From the NCBI RefSeq assembly GCF_002797755.1, contig NZ_PGFI01000011.1:496001-560000 (forward strand): DNA of 64,000 nt, given 5' to 3'. Each line of letters opens with the position of its first letter. Position 1 is the first letter of the stretch. This document shows, piece after piece, positions 1 through 9,469 of the stretch. Position numbers and translations under genes: made by a program. The notes below the pieces were generated by a model, which worked only from the letters and a program-made list of their open reading frames with translations, ran no database searches and had not been told where the DNA came from. This stretch comes from Brevirhabdus pacifica. GTDB lineage: Bacteria > Pseudomonadota > Alphaproteobacteria > Rhodobacterales > Rhodobacteraceae.

Positions 1-805
1 CGTCAGTGGCGATGCGCCCGGCAAGGGCCGCGTTCTCGGACGGGTAGAAGACGTCGATCCCGCCAGCCAACACCGCGATGGTGCCATGTTCCAGCGCGGC
101 CTCGTGGGCGGCGGCGTCGATGCCCCGCGCCAGGCCCGAGACAACCGCGTGCCCCGCCCGGCCCAGGTCGCCCGCCATGGCGCGGGCCATGCGCAGTCCC
201 AGCGAGGAGGCGTTGCGCGCCCCCACCAGCGCCACCGCCGGGCGACCGGCAAGTGCGGCCCGGCCCCGCGCCCAAAGCACGGGCGGAGGGTCGGCGATAC
301 CGGCCAGCTCCGGGGGATAGCCCGGCCCCCCCAGGAAAAGCAGCCGCGCACCGATCCGGCGCCCGGCGGCATATTCACGCTCGGCCATCAACGGATCCAG
401 CGGGCGGTAATCGCGCAGGCCAGCCGCCCGCGCGACATCGGGCAGCGCCAGCAGCGCCTGACCCGCATCCCCGTGGGCCGCCATCAGCCGCAGGAAGGTC
501 GCAGGGCCGACCTTGTGGGAACGGATAAGCTGCAACCAGCGCAGCCCCTCCTGTTCCGAGCGGGGAGGGGCCGGGGGGAGCGCGCCGAACAGATCACTCG
601 TCGCCGGGCCGGGTGGGTCGCGGTGGCAATCACTGGCGCTGTCGTCGGGATGATGGGCGCGCCCGTCTACGGCGCCGCTGGCCGTGCACCGCCCGCCACG
701 TGCACCAGCGCCCCGCAGATCCCCGCACGCGGACGGCGGGCCCCCGACCGAGGGCGCGGGCATGGCGGCAGCGGGCGCGATGTCCCTGGCTGGATCCTGT
801 GGCAT
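1..805 (-). CDS. dprA: DNA-processing protein DprA, 3' end missing
   Basis: Partial gene running off the left edge, so the C-terminal part is not in the window. DprA binds incoming single-stranded DNA and loads RecA during natural transformation. The reverse-strand frame reads SDLFGALPP near the N-terminus, then WLQLIRSHKVGPATFLRL (helical N-terminal domain) and the Rossmann-like DprA core with VALVGARNASSLG, SGLARGIDAAAHEAAL and AVLAGGIDVFYPSEN. These are family hallmarks. The start is uncertain: ATG at 805 (MPQDPARD) has a weak GGGGAT upstream, and a second in-frame ATG lies at 763. It is transcribed away from tldD, separated by about 150 nt. Family identity is secure; the exact N-terminus is not. 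Confidence 0.92.
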   Translation of the reverse strand, partial: MPQDPARDIAPAAAMPAPSVGGPPSACGDLRGAGARGGRCTASGAVDGRAHHPDDSASDCHRDPPGPATSDLFGALPPAPPRSEQEGLRWLQLIRSHKVGPATFLRLMAAHGDAGQALLALPDVARAAGLRDYRPLDPLMAEREYAAGRRIGARLLFLGGPGYPPELAGIADPPPVLWARGRAALAGRPAVALVGARNASSLGLRMARAMAGDLGRAGHAVVSGLARGIDAAAHEAALEHGTIAVLAGGIDVFYPSENAALAGRIATD

Positions 806-957
806 GACGATCCCCGGTCGGCAGGCGGTGATCGGCGCCGCAACGAGTGACCACGAAAGAGGCGTTTTCAGCGGTCGGCGGCACCGGGCGGCGGCCGCCG
901 GCAGATGCGGCCGCCCACAGGCTGGCACGGGGATTGTTAAGGGGGGATGAATCCCCC

Positions 958-2382
958 TCAGGTGGCGCTTCCGCCCACCGTCAGCCCGCCGATCATCAGG
1001 GTCGGCTGGCCCACGCCCACCGGCACCCACTGGCCCGCCTTGCCGCAATTGCCGATACCCGGGTCCAGGGCCATGTCATTGCCGATGGCGCGGATCTTCT
1101 GCATGGCAGTGGCGCCGTCGCCGATCAGCGTGGCGCCCTTCACCGGCGCGCCGATCTTGCCGTCGCGAACGCGGTAGGCCTCGGTGCAGGAGAATACGAA
1201 CTTGCCGTTGGTGATGTCGACCTGACCGCCGCCGAAGCCGACGGCATAGATGCCGTCGCGCAGGTCGGCCACGATCTCGGCCGGGTCGGCCTGGCCGCCC
1301 AGCATGTAGGTGTTGGTCATGCGCGGCATCGGCGTGTGGGCGTGGCTTTCGCGCCGCCCGTTGCCGGTGGGCTCGACCCCCATCAGGCGGGCGTTCTGCC
1401 GGTCCTGCATGTAGCCGACAAGGATGCCATCCTCGATCAGGACGTTCTTGCCCGAGGGCGTGCCCTCGTCATCGACCGAGATCGAGCCGCGCCGGTCCGG
1501 GATCGTGCCGTCGTCCAGCACCGTCACGCCGGGGGCCGCGACCCGCTGGCCCATCAGCCCGGCGAAGGCCGAGGTCTTCTTGCGGTTGAAATCACCCTCC
1601 AGCCCATGGCCCACGGCCTCGTGCAGCAGGATGCCGGGCCAGCCGGCCCCAAGCACCACGTCCATCACCCCGGCTGGGGCGGGCTCGGCCTCGAGGTTGA
1701 CCAGCGCGATGCGCAGCGCCTCGCGGGTGACGCCCTTCCAGTGGTCGGGTTCCATCAGGCCCGAGAGCTCGATGCGCCCGCCGCCGCCGGTGCCGCCGCC
1801 CTCGCGCCGGCCGTCCTGCTCGACGATCACCGACACGTTCAGCCGCGCCATCGGGCGCACGTCGCGGACACGGGTGCCCTCGGGGCGCAGGATCTCGACC
1901 TCCTGGAGGGAGGCCGCCAGCGTCGCCGATACCTGCACCACACGCCGGTCGAGGCCGCGGGCGAAATCGTCGATCTCGCGCAGCAGATCCACCTTCACGG
2001 GGAAGGGGGCGCCCGACAGGGGGTCGAAGTCGCCATAAAGACGAACGTTGGTGGGGCGCGGCCCCTCGGCCAGGGTGCCGCCGCCATCGCCCACCGCAAG
2101 CCGCGCGGTTTCGGCGGCGCGGGTCAGGGCAGCCTCGCTGATCTCGGTGGAATGGGAGTATCCGGCCGTCTCACCGCGCACCGCCCGCAGGCCGAACCCC
2201 TCGGAGGCGTCGTAGCTTGCCGTGCGCAGCCGACCGTCGTCAAAGCTCAGAACCTCGGACCTGCGGCGTTCGAGGAACAGTTCGCCATCATCCGCCCCAT
2301 TGGTCGCCTGACGCAGCGTTTCAAGCGCCCGGGCCTCGTCGAGCACTGTTTCAAAAGGGCGAAATGGGGTTTGATCGGGCAT
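958..2382 (-). CDS. tldD: Metalloprotease TldD
   Basis: 474 aa, full length for the family. TldD pairs with TldE/PmbA as a cytosolic zinc protease that trims unfolded peptides (microcin maturation and CcdA degradation in E. coli). The HExxxH zinc motif reads [11 protein letters not shown] at about residues 254-264, and the C-terminal TldD domain is complete, ending in LTVGGSAT. The start at ATG 2382 gives [10 protein letters not shown], although the frame stays open further upstream through the divergent ctaC region. That extension is antisense read-through, because the family begins near here. It lies back to back with ctaC, the usual alphaproteobacterial arrangement, with shared promoters in the 165 nt gap. 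The tldE partner is not in the window. Confidence 0.97.
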   Translation of the reverse strand: MPDQTPFRPFETVLDEARALETLRQATNGADDGELFLERRRSEVLSFDDGRLRTASYDASEGFGLRAVRGETAGYSHSTEISEAALTRAAETARLAVGDGGGTLAEGPRPTNVRLYGDFDPLSGAPFPVKVDLLREIDDFARGLDRRVVQVSATLAASLQEVEILRPEGTRVRDVRPMARLNVSVIVEQDGRREGGGTGGGGRIELSGLMEPDHWKGVTREALRIALVNLEAEPAPAGVMDVVLGAGWPGILLHEAVGHGLEGDFNRKKTSAFAGLMGQRVAAPGVTVLDDGTIPDRRGSISVDDEGTPSGKNVLIEDGILVGYMQDRQNARLMGVEPTGNGRRESHAHTPMPRMTNTYMLGGQADPAEIVADLRDGIYAVGFGGGQVDITNGKFVFSCTEAYRVRDGKIGAPVKGATLIGDGATAMQKIRAIGNDMALDPGIGNCGKAGQWVPVGVGQPTLMIGGLTVGGSAT

Positions 2383-2547
2383 TGGCGGCTCCTTGTGGCG
2401 GGAAAAGCGGCGCAATGCCGCAAGCCGGACTCTTGTTCCGTTGGCTCTAATATGGTTTTTCGCCGCCAGGGAACAACGGGGATTCCGTCGGCAACGGCGA
2501 TTCCCCGACGCGAGGCGGCCCGGGCCGCGCCGATAACAGGATACGAT

Positions 2548-3420
2548 ATGAAAGCTCTGACCCATATGCGCGGCCTCTTCGCCGCGGCACTGACCGGCCT
2601 CATCACGGCGACTGCCGCGAGGGCTCAAGACGCCATCGAGGGCCTCGAGGTGATCGGCAAGCCGCACGCCAACGGCATCGGTTTCCAGCCGGCGGCGACC
2701 TCGCTTGCCCGGGACGTCCAGTGGCTGGACGGCTTCCTGCTGGTCATCATCACCGCGATCAGCATCTTCGTGACCTTCCTGCTGGGCTACGTGGTCGTGC
2801 GCTACAACCGTCGCAAGAACCCGGTTGCCGCGACCTTCACCCACAATTCCTCGCTCGAGGTTGCCTGGACCATCGTTCCGATCGTCATCCTGGTTGTCAT
2901 CGGCGCCTTCTCCCTGCCGGTCCTGTTCGACCAGCAGGAAATCCCCGAGGGCGACATCAACATCAAGGTCACCGGCTATCAGTGGTACTGGGGCTATGAG
3001 TACAGCGACCACGACTTCGCCTTCGACAGCTTCCTGCTGGGCAAGGACGAGCTGGCCGACTACGGCTACGAGCCTGACGAGTACCTGCTGGCCACCGACA
3101 CCGCCGTCGTCGTGCCCGTCGGCAAGACCGTCGTGATGCAGGTCACTGGTGCCGACGTGATCCACTCCTGGACCATCCCCGCCTTCGGCGTGAAGCAGGA
3201 CGGCGTCCCCGGCCGCCTGGCCCAGCTGTGGTTCAAGCCCGAGCGCGAAGGCATCTACTTCGGCCAGTGCTCCGAGCTGTGCGGCAAGGACCACGCCTAC
3301 ATGCCGATCACCGTCAAGGTCGTAAGCCAGGAGGCCTATGACCAGTGGCTGGAAGGTGCGATCGCCGAGTTTGCCGGTACGCCGCTGCCCAAGTCGGGCG
3401 TGCAGGTCGCGCTGAACTGA
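2548..3420 (+). CDS. ctaC: Cytochrome c oxidase subunit II (aa3 type)
   Basis: 290 aa. Accepts electrons from cytochrome c through the dinuclear CuA centre and passes them to subunit I of the aa3 oxidase in the cytoplasmic membrane. A cleavable signal peptide (about 1-26, ending ARAQ) is followed by two membrane helices (about 62-86 and 105-125) and a periplasmic cupredoxin domain. All CuA ligands are visible: H206, C241, E243, C245, H249 and M252 in [13 protein letters not shown]. The aromatic electron-entry stretch is [10 protein letters not shown]. The ATG at 2548 is the start that supplies the signal peptide; the frame is open upstream but that part is antisense to tldD. First gene of the ctaC-ctaB-orf-ctaG-ctaE cluster. 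Subunit I (ctaD) is not here. Confidence 0.98.
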   Translation: MKALTHMRGLFAAALTGLITATAARAQDAIEGLEVIGKPHANGIGFQPAATSLARDVQWLDGFLLVIITAISIFVTFLLGYVVVRYNRRKNPVAATFTHNSSLEVAWTIVPIVILVVIGAFSLPVLFDQQEIPEGDINIKVTGYQWYWGYEYSDHDFAFDSFLLGKDELADYGYEPDEYLLATDTAVVVPVGKTVVMQVTGADVIHSWTIPAFGVKQDGVPGRLAQLWFKPEREGIYFGQCSELCGKDHAYMPITVKVVSQEAYDQWLEGAIAEFAGTPLPKSGVQVALN

Positions 3421-3481
3421 GTGCTGCGGGCGGGTCCGGGCAACCGGCCCCGCCAGACGCCACCCTGAAAGGGAGAAGGCA

Positions 3482-4417
3482 ATGACAGACACATCGATCC
3501 TCCCCCCGCAGAGCGGCGAGGCCGGGTTCGGCGACTATTTCGCGCTGCTCAAGCCGCGGGTCATGTCGCTGGTGGTCTTCACCGCGCTGGTCGGCCTTCT
3601 GGTCGCGCCGGTTCCGGTGCATCCCATGGTGGCCTTTGCCTCGGTGCTGTTCATCGCCATCGGCGCGGGCGCCTCGGGCGCGCTGAACATGTGGTGGGAT
3701 GCCGACATCGACCAGATCATGAAGCGTACCAAGGGCCGCCCGGTGCCCTCGGGCCGGGTCACCCCCGGCGAGGCGCTGCAGATCGGCATGTGGCTGTCAT
3801 GCTTTGCCGTGGTCATGCTGCTGCTGTCGGCCAACCCGGTGGCGGCGGGCCTGCTGGCCTTCACCATCTTTTTCTATGCCGTGGTCTACACCATGTGGCT
3901 CAAGCGCTGGACGCCCCAGAACATCGTCATCGGCGGCGCCGCCGGTGCCTTCCCCCCGATGATTGGCTGGGCCGTCGCCACCGGCGGCGTCTCGGTGGAA
4001 AGCGTGCTGATGTTCGCGCTGATCTTCATGTGGACCCCGCCGCATTTCTGGGCCCTGGCCCTGTTCATGAAGAGCGACTATGCCGACGCCGGCGTGCCAA
4101 TGCTGACCGTGACCCACGGCCGGCGCGAAACCCGCCGCCAGATCCTGATCTACACCCTCATCCTGGTGCCCGTGGCGCTGGGCACGGGGCTGACCTCGAT
4201 CGGCGGGCCGCTCTACATGGCGGTGGCGCTGGTGCTGAACCTTGCCTTCCTGAAGGGCGCCGTCGACATCTGGCGCCGCAAGGAAGAGGAGGCCGAGGCC
4301 GACGGCTATGCCGTCGAGAAGAAGGTCTTCCGCCTGTCGCTCTACTATCTTTTCCTGCATTTCGGTGCGCTGCTGGCCCAGGCCGTCCTGCGCGTCTATG
4401 GCATCGGGGGCTGGTAA
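3482..4417 (+). CDS. ctaB: Protoheme IX farnesyltransferase (heme O synthase)
   Basis: 311 aa UbiA-family integral membrane prenyltransferase. It converts heme B plus farnesyl diphosphate to heme O, the precursor of the heme A used by the aa3 oxidase encoded around it. The Mg-prenyl diphosphate motif NMWWDADID carries N69, D73 and D77 and is followed by KRTKGRPVPSG. A second polar loop and several hydrophobic helices fill the rest. The ribosome-binding site is GGGAGAAGGCA just before ATG 3482. It lies 61 nt after ctaC and ends 1 nt before the next small gene, consistent with one transcript. Confidence 0.97.
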   Translation: MTDTSILPPQSGEAGFGDYFALLKPRVMSLVVFTALVGLLVAPVPVHPMVAFASVLFIAIGAGASGALNMWWDADIDQIMKRTKGRPVPSGRVTPGEALQIGMWLSCFAVVMLLLSANPVAAGLLAFTIFFYAVVYTMWLKRWTPQNIVIGGAAGAFPPMIGWAVATGGVSVESVLMFALIFMWTPPHFWALALFMKSDYADAGVPMLTVTHGRRETRRQILIYTLILVPVALGTGLTSIGGPLYMAVALVLNLAFLKGAVDIWRRKEEEAEADGYAVEKKVFRLSLYYLFLHFGALLAQAVLRVYGIGGW

Positions 4418-4418
4418 G

Positions 4419-4604
4419 ATGGCATTCGGCAAGGATCACGAACTTCACCAGCGACGCTTCGGGCGCAACCTCTGGGTCGGCGCCTGCCTGCTGGGCTTCG
4501 TCGCCATCGTCTTCGGCCTGACCGTGGTCAAGGTGACCCGTGACGGCCCGATCGAGGGCTTCGACCACACGGTGCGCCCGCAGATGACCGAAGGTGCGAA
4601 ATGA
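4419..4604 (+). CDS. Small single-helix membrane protein in the cta cluster
   Basis: 61 aa, beginning MAFGKDHELHQRRFGRNLWV, with one membrane helix (about residues 18-38, VGACLLGFVAIVFGLTVVKV) and a short polar C-terminal tail. The start ATG 4419 is 1 nt after the ctaB stop, and the stop overlaps the ctaG ATG (ATGA), so it is translationally coupled to both. A short reading frame sits at this position between ctaB and ctaG in Paracoccus-type clusters, and such proteins are often labelled as an oxidase small or assembly subunit. I know of no defined biochemical function. Coupling suggests a role in oxidase assembly or stability, which is inference. Confidence 0.85.
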   Translation: MAFGKDHELHQRRFGRNLWVGACLLGFVAIVFGLTVVKVTRDGPIEGFDHTVRPQMTEGAK

Positions 4605-5239
4605 GCACGCCCGATCCCCGCAAGCCGGATCCGCGCAACCGCGCGGCGGGGCGGACCGCCCTGATGCTGGTCGGCGTCGTCGTCACCATGGGCGCGCTGG
4701 CCTGGGCGGCGGTGCCCTTCTACGACTGGTTCTGCCGCGTCACCGGCTTCGGTGGGACGACCTCGGTCGCCGAGGCCGGGGCCGACCGGGTGCTGGACCA
4801 GACCATCAAGGTGCGTTTCGACGGCTCGCTGGACCGGGGCATGCCCTGGACCTTCAAGCCCGTCCAGCGCGAGATCGAGCTGAAGATCGGCGAGACGGCG
4901 ATGGCCTTCTACGAGGCCTACAACCCCACCGACCGTGTGGTCGCGGGCACCGCGACCTACAACGTCACCCCTTATGCGGCGGGCGGCTATTTCACCAAGA
5001 TCGACTGTTTCTGCTTCACCCAGCAGGTGTTGCAGCCGGGCGAGCGGGTGCAGATGCCGCTGACCTTCTACGTCGATCCCGAAATCGTCGAGGATGCCGA
5101 CGCCAAGTTTGTGAAGGTGATCACGCTCAGCTACACCTTCTATGAGACCGAACTCCCCGAAGAGCAGGCCAGCCTTGCTCTTCGCCCGCAAGAACCGACC
5201 AACAAGAGCCTGTATCGAGGGATCAAATGGCCCACGTAA
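4601..5239 (+). CDS. ctaG: Cytochrome c oxidase assembly protein CtaG (Cox11)
   Basis: 212 aa. Copper chaperone that delivers Cu to CuB of oxidase subunit I. It has an N-terminal membrane anchor (about 20-40) and a periplasmic immunoglobulin-like domain containing the copper-binding pair C136/C138 in [10 protein letters not shown], followed by the conserved [10 protein letters not shown]. The start overlaps the stop of the 61-aa gene (ATGA), and its 3' end overlaps the start of ctaE by 13 nt. Length and motifs match the family, with no sign of damage. Confidence 0.97.
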   Translation: MSTPDPRKPDPRNRAAGRTALMLVGVVVTMGALAWAAVPFYDWFCRVTGFGGTTSVAEAGADRVLDQTIKVRFDGSLDRGMPWTFKPVQREIELKIGETAMAFYEAYNPTDRVVAGTATYNVTPYAAGGYFTKIDCFCFTQQVLQPGERVQMPLTFYVDPEIVEDADAKFVKVITLSYTFYETELPEEQASLALRPQEPTNKSLYRGIKWPT

Positions 5240-6018
5240 AAAACCACGACTACCACATTCTAAATCCCAGCGTCTGGCCCTTCATCGGCGCTGTCAGCGG
5301 CTTTGCCATGCTGTTCGGGGCTGTCCTCTGGATGCATGACAACGGGCCCTGGCTGTTCTTTATCGGCCTGGCCGGCGTCCTCTACACCATGTTCTCGTGG
5401 TGGTCGGACGTCGTCGAGGAAAGCATGGTCGGCGACCACACCCCCGTGGTGCGGATCGGCCTTCGCTATGGCTTCATCTTCTTCATCATGTCGGAAGTCA
5501 TGTTCTTCGCGGCCTGGTTCTGGAGCTTCTTCAAGCACGCGATGTATCCGATGGCGACCTTCTCGGAAGGCCAGTGGCCGCCCCCCTCGATCGAGACCTT
5601 CGATCCCTGGCACCTGCCGCTGATCAACACGCTGATCCTGCTGTGCTCGGGCGCGGCGGCGACCTGGGCGCACCACGCGCTGGTTCACGACAACAACCGT
5701 CGCGACCTGAAGATGGGCCTGATCATCGCCATCGTGCTGGGCCTCGTGTTTACGGTCTTCCAGGCCTATGAATACATGCACGCCTCGTTCGGCTTTGCCG
5801 GCAACATCTACGGCGCCAACTTCTTCATGGCGACGGGTTTCCACGGCGCGCATGTGATCATCGGGACGATCTTCCTGTTCATCTGCCTGCTGCGCGTCTA
5901 CCGCGGCCATTTCACCCCCGAGAAGCACATCGGCTTCGAGGCGGCGGCCTGGTACTGGCACTTCGTGGACGTGGTGTGGCTGTTCCTCTTCGCCGCGGTC
6001 TACATCTGGGGCGGCTGA
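5227..6018 (+). CDS. ctaE: Cytochrome c oxidase subunit III
   Basis: 263 aa with seven predicted membrane helices. Core subunit III of the aa3 oxidase, which stabilises the proton-uptake path of subunit I. Recognisable family segments are [37 protein letters not shown], and the C-terminal [20 protein letters not shown]. It begins inside the end of ctaG (13 nt overlap) and closes the structural cta cluster. A dispersed-repeat copy and a hairpin follow within 90 nt and probably end or attenuate transcription before SURF1. Confidence 0.98.
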   Translation: MAHVKNHDYHILNPSVWPFIGAVSGFAMLFGAVLWMHDNGPWLFFIGLAGVLYTMFSWWSDVVEESMVGDHTPVVRIGLRYGFIFFIMSEVMFFAAWFWSFFKHAMYPMATFSEGQWPPPSIETFDPWHLPLINTLILLCSGAAATWAHHALVHDNNRRDLKMGLIIAIVLGLVFTVFQAYEYMHASFGFAGNIYGANFFMATGFHGAHVIIGTIFLFICLLRVYRGHFTPEKHIGFEAAAWYWHFVDVVWLFLFAAVYIWGG

Positions 6019-6054
6019 CGCCCGCGGATCCCCGGCCGGGGACGCCTCCGGCGG

Positions 6055-6075
6055 GGATATTTGAACGACAATGAA
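6055..6075 (+). repeat. Dispersed extragenic repeat, copy 1
   Basis: GGATATTT, then GA, then ACGACAATGAA, starting 37 nt after the ctaE stop. A second copy at 48518-48538 on the other strand matches at 19 of 21 positions, and it too lies just 3' of a gene (hisC). The preceding GCCTCCGGCGG is a flank I associate with abundant intergenic repeats of Rhodobacterales genomes; that association is from memory. Confidence 0.6.
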
Positions 6076-6099
6076 AGGGCGGCGGCGGGTCGCCCTTTC
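6073..6099 (+). terminator. Hairpin after ctaE
   Basis: Inverted repeat GAAAGGGCG / CGCCCTTTC with a 9 nt loop, beginning at the end of the dispersed repeat. There is no long T tract. It could be a weak terminator or an mRNA-stabilising stem between ctaE and the SURF1 gene. Confidence 0.5.
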
Positions 6100-6125
6100 G
6101 CATTTCCGACAGGAAGGAATACCCC

Positions 6126-6791
6126 TTGTTCCGACGCACCCTTCTTCCCCTGGCCTTCGGCCTTGGCGGCGCGGCCGTTCTGGTGTGGCTGGGCCTGTGG
6201 CAGCTGGACCGGCTTGAGTGGAAGCAGGGCTGGATCGCCGAGATCGAGGCCCGCATCCACGGCGCGCCGGTCGCCCTGCCAAGCGCGGCAGATCCAGAGC
6301 GCGACCGCTACCTGCCGGTGACGGCGACGGGGCGGATCACCGACGAGGAGCTGCATGTTCTGAGCTCGGTCAAGGGGCAGGGCGCGGGCTACCGGGTTGT
6401 GGCGGCCTTCGAGACCGGCGGGCGCCGGGTTCTGCTGGACCGGGGCTTCGTGCGCGAGGAGGACAAGGACGCGGCACGTCCGCCGGTGGAGGCCACGATC
6501 ACCGGCAATCTCGACTGGCCGCGGGAGACCGACGGCTTCACCCCCGAGGCCGACCTGGGCCGCAACATCTGGTTCGCGCGCGACGTGGACAAGATGGCCG
6601 CCGCCCTCGACACCGATCCGCTGTTCATCGTCGAGCGGACAAGCGACGAGAAGGCGCCCCAGGTGCTGGTCCAGCCGATCAGCTCGACCGGCATCCCCAA
6701 TGATCACCTGCAATACGCGCTGACGTGGTTTTCGCTGGCGGCGATCTGGCTGGGGATGACAGGGCTGCTTCTGTGGCGTATCAGGCGGTGA
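6126..6791 (+). CDS. SURF1 family oxidase biogenesis protein (TTG start)
   Basis: 221 aa. SURF1 (Shy1) proteins help insert heme A into subunit I of cytochrome c oxidase. N-terminal membrane helix at about residues 8-24 (FGLGGAAVLVWLGLWQLDRL), a periplasmic domain with the conserved GxWQxxR-like opening and RGFV segment, and a C-terminal helix at about 198-217. The start is TTG at 6126, supported by AGGAAGGA seven bases upstream; no ATG lies nearby in frame. It follows ctaE and precedes thrC, the normal order in Rhodobacteraceae. Confidence 0.95.
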   Translation: MFRRTLLPLAFGLGGAAVLVWLGLWQLDRLEWKQGWIAEIEARIHGAPVALPSAADPERDRYLPVTATGRITDEELHVLSSVKGQGAGYRVVAAFETGGRRVLLDRGFVREEDKDAARPPVEATITGNLDWPRETDGFTPEADLGRNIWFARDVDKMAAALDTDPLFIVERTSDEKAPQVLVQPISSTGIPNDHLQYALTWFSLAAIWLGMTGLLLWRIRR

Positions 6792-6812
6792 CCGACCCAA
6801 GGCAGGACCGAC

Positions 6813-8204
6813 ATGCGCTATATCTCCACCCGCGGAACCGCACCCGAACTTGATTTCGAGGAGGCCGTGCTGACCGGGCTTGCGCGCGACGGCGGGCTTT
6901 ACGTGCCGGCCGAGATCCCGCGCATGTCGCCGGACGAGATCGCGGCGCTGGCGGGGCTTTCCTATGAGGAGGTGGCGTTTCGCGTGATGCGCCCCTTCCT
7001 TGGCGACGCGCTGGACGACGAGACCTTCCGCGGCATCATCGCGCGGGCCTACGCGCCCTTCGGCCACGCGGCGCGGGCGCCGCTGGTGCAGCTGGGCCCC
7101 GATCACTTCCTGCTTGAGCTGTTCCACGGGCCGACCCTGGCGTTCAAGGATTTCGCCATGCAGCTGATCGGGCAGCTATTCCAGACGCTGCTGGACCGCA
7201 ACGGCCGCCGGGTGACCATCGTCGGCGCCACCAGCGGCGACACCGGCTCGGCCGCGATCGAGGCCTTCCGGGGCCTGGGCAATGTCGATGTCTTCATCCT
7301 TTATCCCCATGGCCGGGTCTCGGAGGTGCAACGGCGCCAGATGACCACCCCGACCGAGGACAATGTCCACGCCATCGCGGTGGACGGGGATTTCGACGAT
7401 TGCCAGTCGGCGGTGAAGGCCATGTTCAACGACATGGACTTCCGCGATGCGGTCTCGCTGGCGGGGGTCAACTCGATCAACTGGGGCCGGGTGCTGGCGC
7501 AGGTGGTCTATTACTTCTCGGCGGCGACCAGCCTGGGCGCGCCCCACCGGCCCGTCAGCTTCACCGTCCCCACCGGCAATTTCGGCGACATCTTCGCCGG
7601 CTACGTCGCCCGCGCCATGGGCCTGCCGATCGAGCGGCTGGTCGCGGCGACCAATCAGAACGACATCATCCACCGCACCCTGCAGGACGGCAGCCATCGC
7701 AAGACCGGCGTCAGCCCCACCATCAGCCCGTCGATGGACATTCAGGTCAGCTCGAACTTCGAGCGGGTGCTGTTTGACGTCTACGACCGGGACGGCGCCG
7801 CCGTGGCCCGGCTGATGGACGAGCTGCGCGACGAGGGCGGGTTCGATTTGAGCCAGGGCGCGCTGTCGCGTCTGCAGGAGGTCTTTGCCTCGGGGCGGGC
7901 CTCGGAGGAGGAGACGCTGGCCAGCATCGCCCGCACCCTCGAGACCGCGACCGAGCTTTTGTGCCCCCACAGCGCCGTCGGCGTCAAAGTCGGCGAGGAG
8001 CATCTGGCGGATGGCGTTCCGATGATTACATTGGCAACCGCACACCCCGCCAAGTTCCCCGATGCCGTGGAACAGGCGACCGGGCAGCGACCGGCCCTGC
8101 CGCCGCGCATGGCCGATATCTTCGAGCGCCCCGAAAGGGTGACGCGACTTGCCAATGATCTGGAGGCCATCAAGGCCCATATCCGGGGGAATATCCGCGC
8201 GTGA
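6813..8204 (+). CDS. thrC: Threonine synthase
   Basis: 463 aa, the long fungal/proteobacterial type. PLP enzyme that makes threonine from O-phosphohomoserine. The N-terminal MRYISTRG and the PLP lysine in LAFKDFAMQL (K112) are standard, as are GATSGDTGSAAI (phosphate-binding loop) and VPTGNFGDIFAGYVA. An AGGACCG ribosome-binding site precedes ATG 6813. The stop overlaps the GTG start of the M16 peptidase gene. Aspartokinase, an earlier step of the same pathway, lies 10 kb downstream. Confidence 0.98.
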   Translation: MRYISTRGTAPELDFEEAVLTGLARDGGLYVPAEIPRMSPDEIAALAGLSYEEVAFRVMRPFLGDALDDETFRGIIARAYAPFGHAARAPLVQLGPDHFLLELFHGPTLAFKDFAMQLIGQLFQTLLDRNGRRVTIVGATSGDTGSAAIEAFRGLGNVDVFILYPHGRVSEVQRRQMTTPTEDNVHAIAVDGDFDDCQSAVKAMFNDMDFRDAVSLAGVNSINWGRVLAQVVYYFSAATSLGAPHRPVSFTVPTGNFGDIFAGYVARAMGLPIERLVAATNQNDIIHRTLQDGSHRKTGVSPTISPSMDIQVSSNFERVLFDVYDRDGAAVARLMDELRDEGGFDLSQGALSRLQEVFASGRASEEETLASIARTLETATELLCPHSAVGVKVGEEHLADGVPMITLATAHPAKFPDAVEQATGQRPALPPRMADIFERPERVTRLANDLEAIKAHIRGNIRA

Positions 8205-9469
8205 CAGTCGAACTTCACACCCTGCCCAACGGGTTCCGCATCGTGACCGAGGCCATGCCCGGGCTGGGCTCGGCCTCGATCGGGGTCTGGGTGACGGCGG
8301 GCGGGCGCAACGAGCGGCCCGAGCAGAACGGTATTGCCCACTTCCTGGAGCATATGGCCTTCAAAGGCACCGCCCGGCGCAGCGCGCTGCGCATCGCCGA
8401 GGAGATCGAGGACGTGGGCGGCTACCTCAATGCCTATACCTCGCGGGAGGTGACGGCCTATTACGCCCGTGTGCTGAAGGCCGATGTGCCGGTGGCGCTG
8501 GACGTGATCGCCGACATCCTGCGCAACCCGCTTTTCGACCCCGCCGAGATCGAGGTCGAGCGTGGGGTGATCCTGCAGGAGATCGGCCAGGCGCTGGACA
8601 CGCCCGACGACGTAATCTTCGACTGGCTGCAGGAGGCCGCATATCCCGGCCAGGCCCTGGGGCGGACGATCCTGGGCCCGGCCGAGCGTGTCTCGGCCTT
8701 CTCGCGGGCGGATCTGGCAAGCTTCGTGGGGGAGCATTACAACCCCGGCCAGATGATCCTGTCGGCCGCCGGCGCGGTCGATCACGACTCGCTGGTGCGC
8801 GCGGCCGAGAAATATTTCGGCGACATGCCCGCCCGCCCCGTGCTGGAGCCCGACATGGCCGCCTTCCGGGGCGGCGAGCGGCGCGAGATCAAGGAGCTGG
8901 AGCAGGTCCATTTCGCCCTGGCCCTGCAATCGCCCGGCTACCGGGACCCCGATGTCTACACCGCCCAGATCTACGCCACGGCGCTGGGGGGCGGCATGTC
9001 CTCGCGCCTGTTCCAGGAGATCCGCGAGAAGCGTGGCCTGTGCTACACCATCTTCGCCCAGGCCGGCAGCTATGCCGAGACGGGGCTGATGACCATCTAT
9101 GCTGGCACCAGCGGCGAGCAGATCGGCGAGCTGGCCGACCTGACCATCGACGAGATGCGCCGCGCCGCCAGCGACATGACCCCCGCCGAGGTGGCCCGCG
9201 CCCGGGCCCAGATGAAGGCCGGGATGGTGATGGGGCTGGAAAGCCCCTCGAACCGGGCCGAGCGCATGGCGCGCATGGTTGCGGTCTGGGGCCGGGTGCC
9301 CGAGTTGTCGGAGATCGTGGCGCGGATCGATTCCGTCACCACCGGCGACGTCAAGGAATTCGGCGCGGCCATGGCCGGCAAGGGCGAGGCGGCGCTTGCC
9401 CTTTACGGGCCGGCAGACGTGGCGCGCGCGCCCACGCTTGCAGGCTTGCGGGAGAGGCTGGCCGCCTGA
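8201..9469 (+). CDS. M16 family zinc peptidase (PepR / processing-peptidase-like)
   Basis: 422 aa. Inverzincin with the inverted zinc motif HFLEH (H47, E50, H51) and the downstream glutamate in GVILQEIGQ, so it should be catalytically active. The second half holds the inactive-type M16 domain with GGGMSSRLFQEIREKRGLCY. It is related to the mitochondrial processing peptidase beta subunit; bacterial members degrade small peptides and their native substrates are poorly known. The start is GTG 8201 overlapping the thrC stop, and the stop overlaps the next ATG (TGATG), implying coupled translation thrC-M16-GNAT. Confidence 0.95.
   Translation: MTVELHTLPNGFRIVTEAMPGLGSASIGVWVTAGGRNERPEQNGIAHFLEHMAFKGTARRSALRIAEEIEDVGGYLNAYTSREVTAYYARVLKADVPVALDVIADILRNPLFDPAEIEVERGVILQEIGQALDTPDDVIFDWLQEAAYPGQALGRTILGPAERVSAFSRADLASFVGEHYNPGQMILSAAGAVDHDSLVRAAEKYFGDMPARPVLEPDMAAFRGGERREIKELEQVHFALALQSPGYRDPDVYTAQIYATALGGGMSSRLFQEIREKRGLCYTIFAQAGSYAETGLMTIYAGTSGEQIGELADLTIDEMRRAASDMTPAEVARARAQMKAGMVMGLESPSNRAERMARMVAVWGRVPELSEIVARIDSVTTGDVKEFGAAMAGKGEAALALYGPADVARAPTLAGLRERLAA

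Noticed and set aside
847-3420. Very long plus-strand reading frame (857 codons) covering tldD and ctaC
   Set aside because: Only the last 290 codons are subunit II; the rest is antisense to tldD, whose motifs are intact on the other strand.
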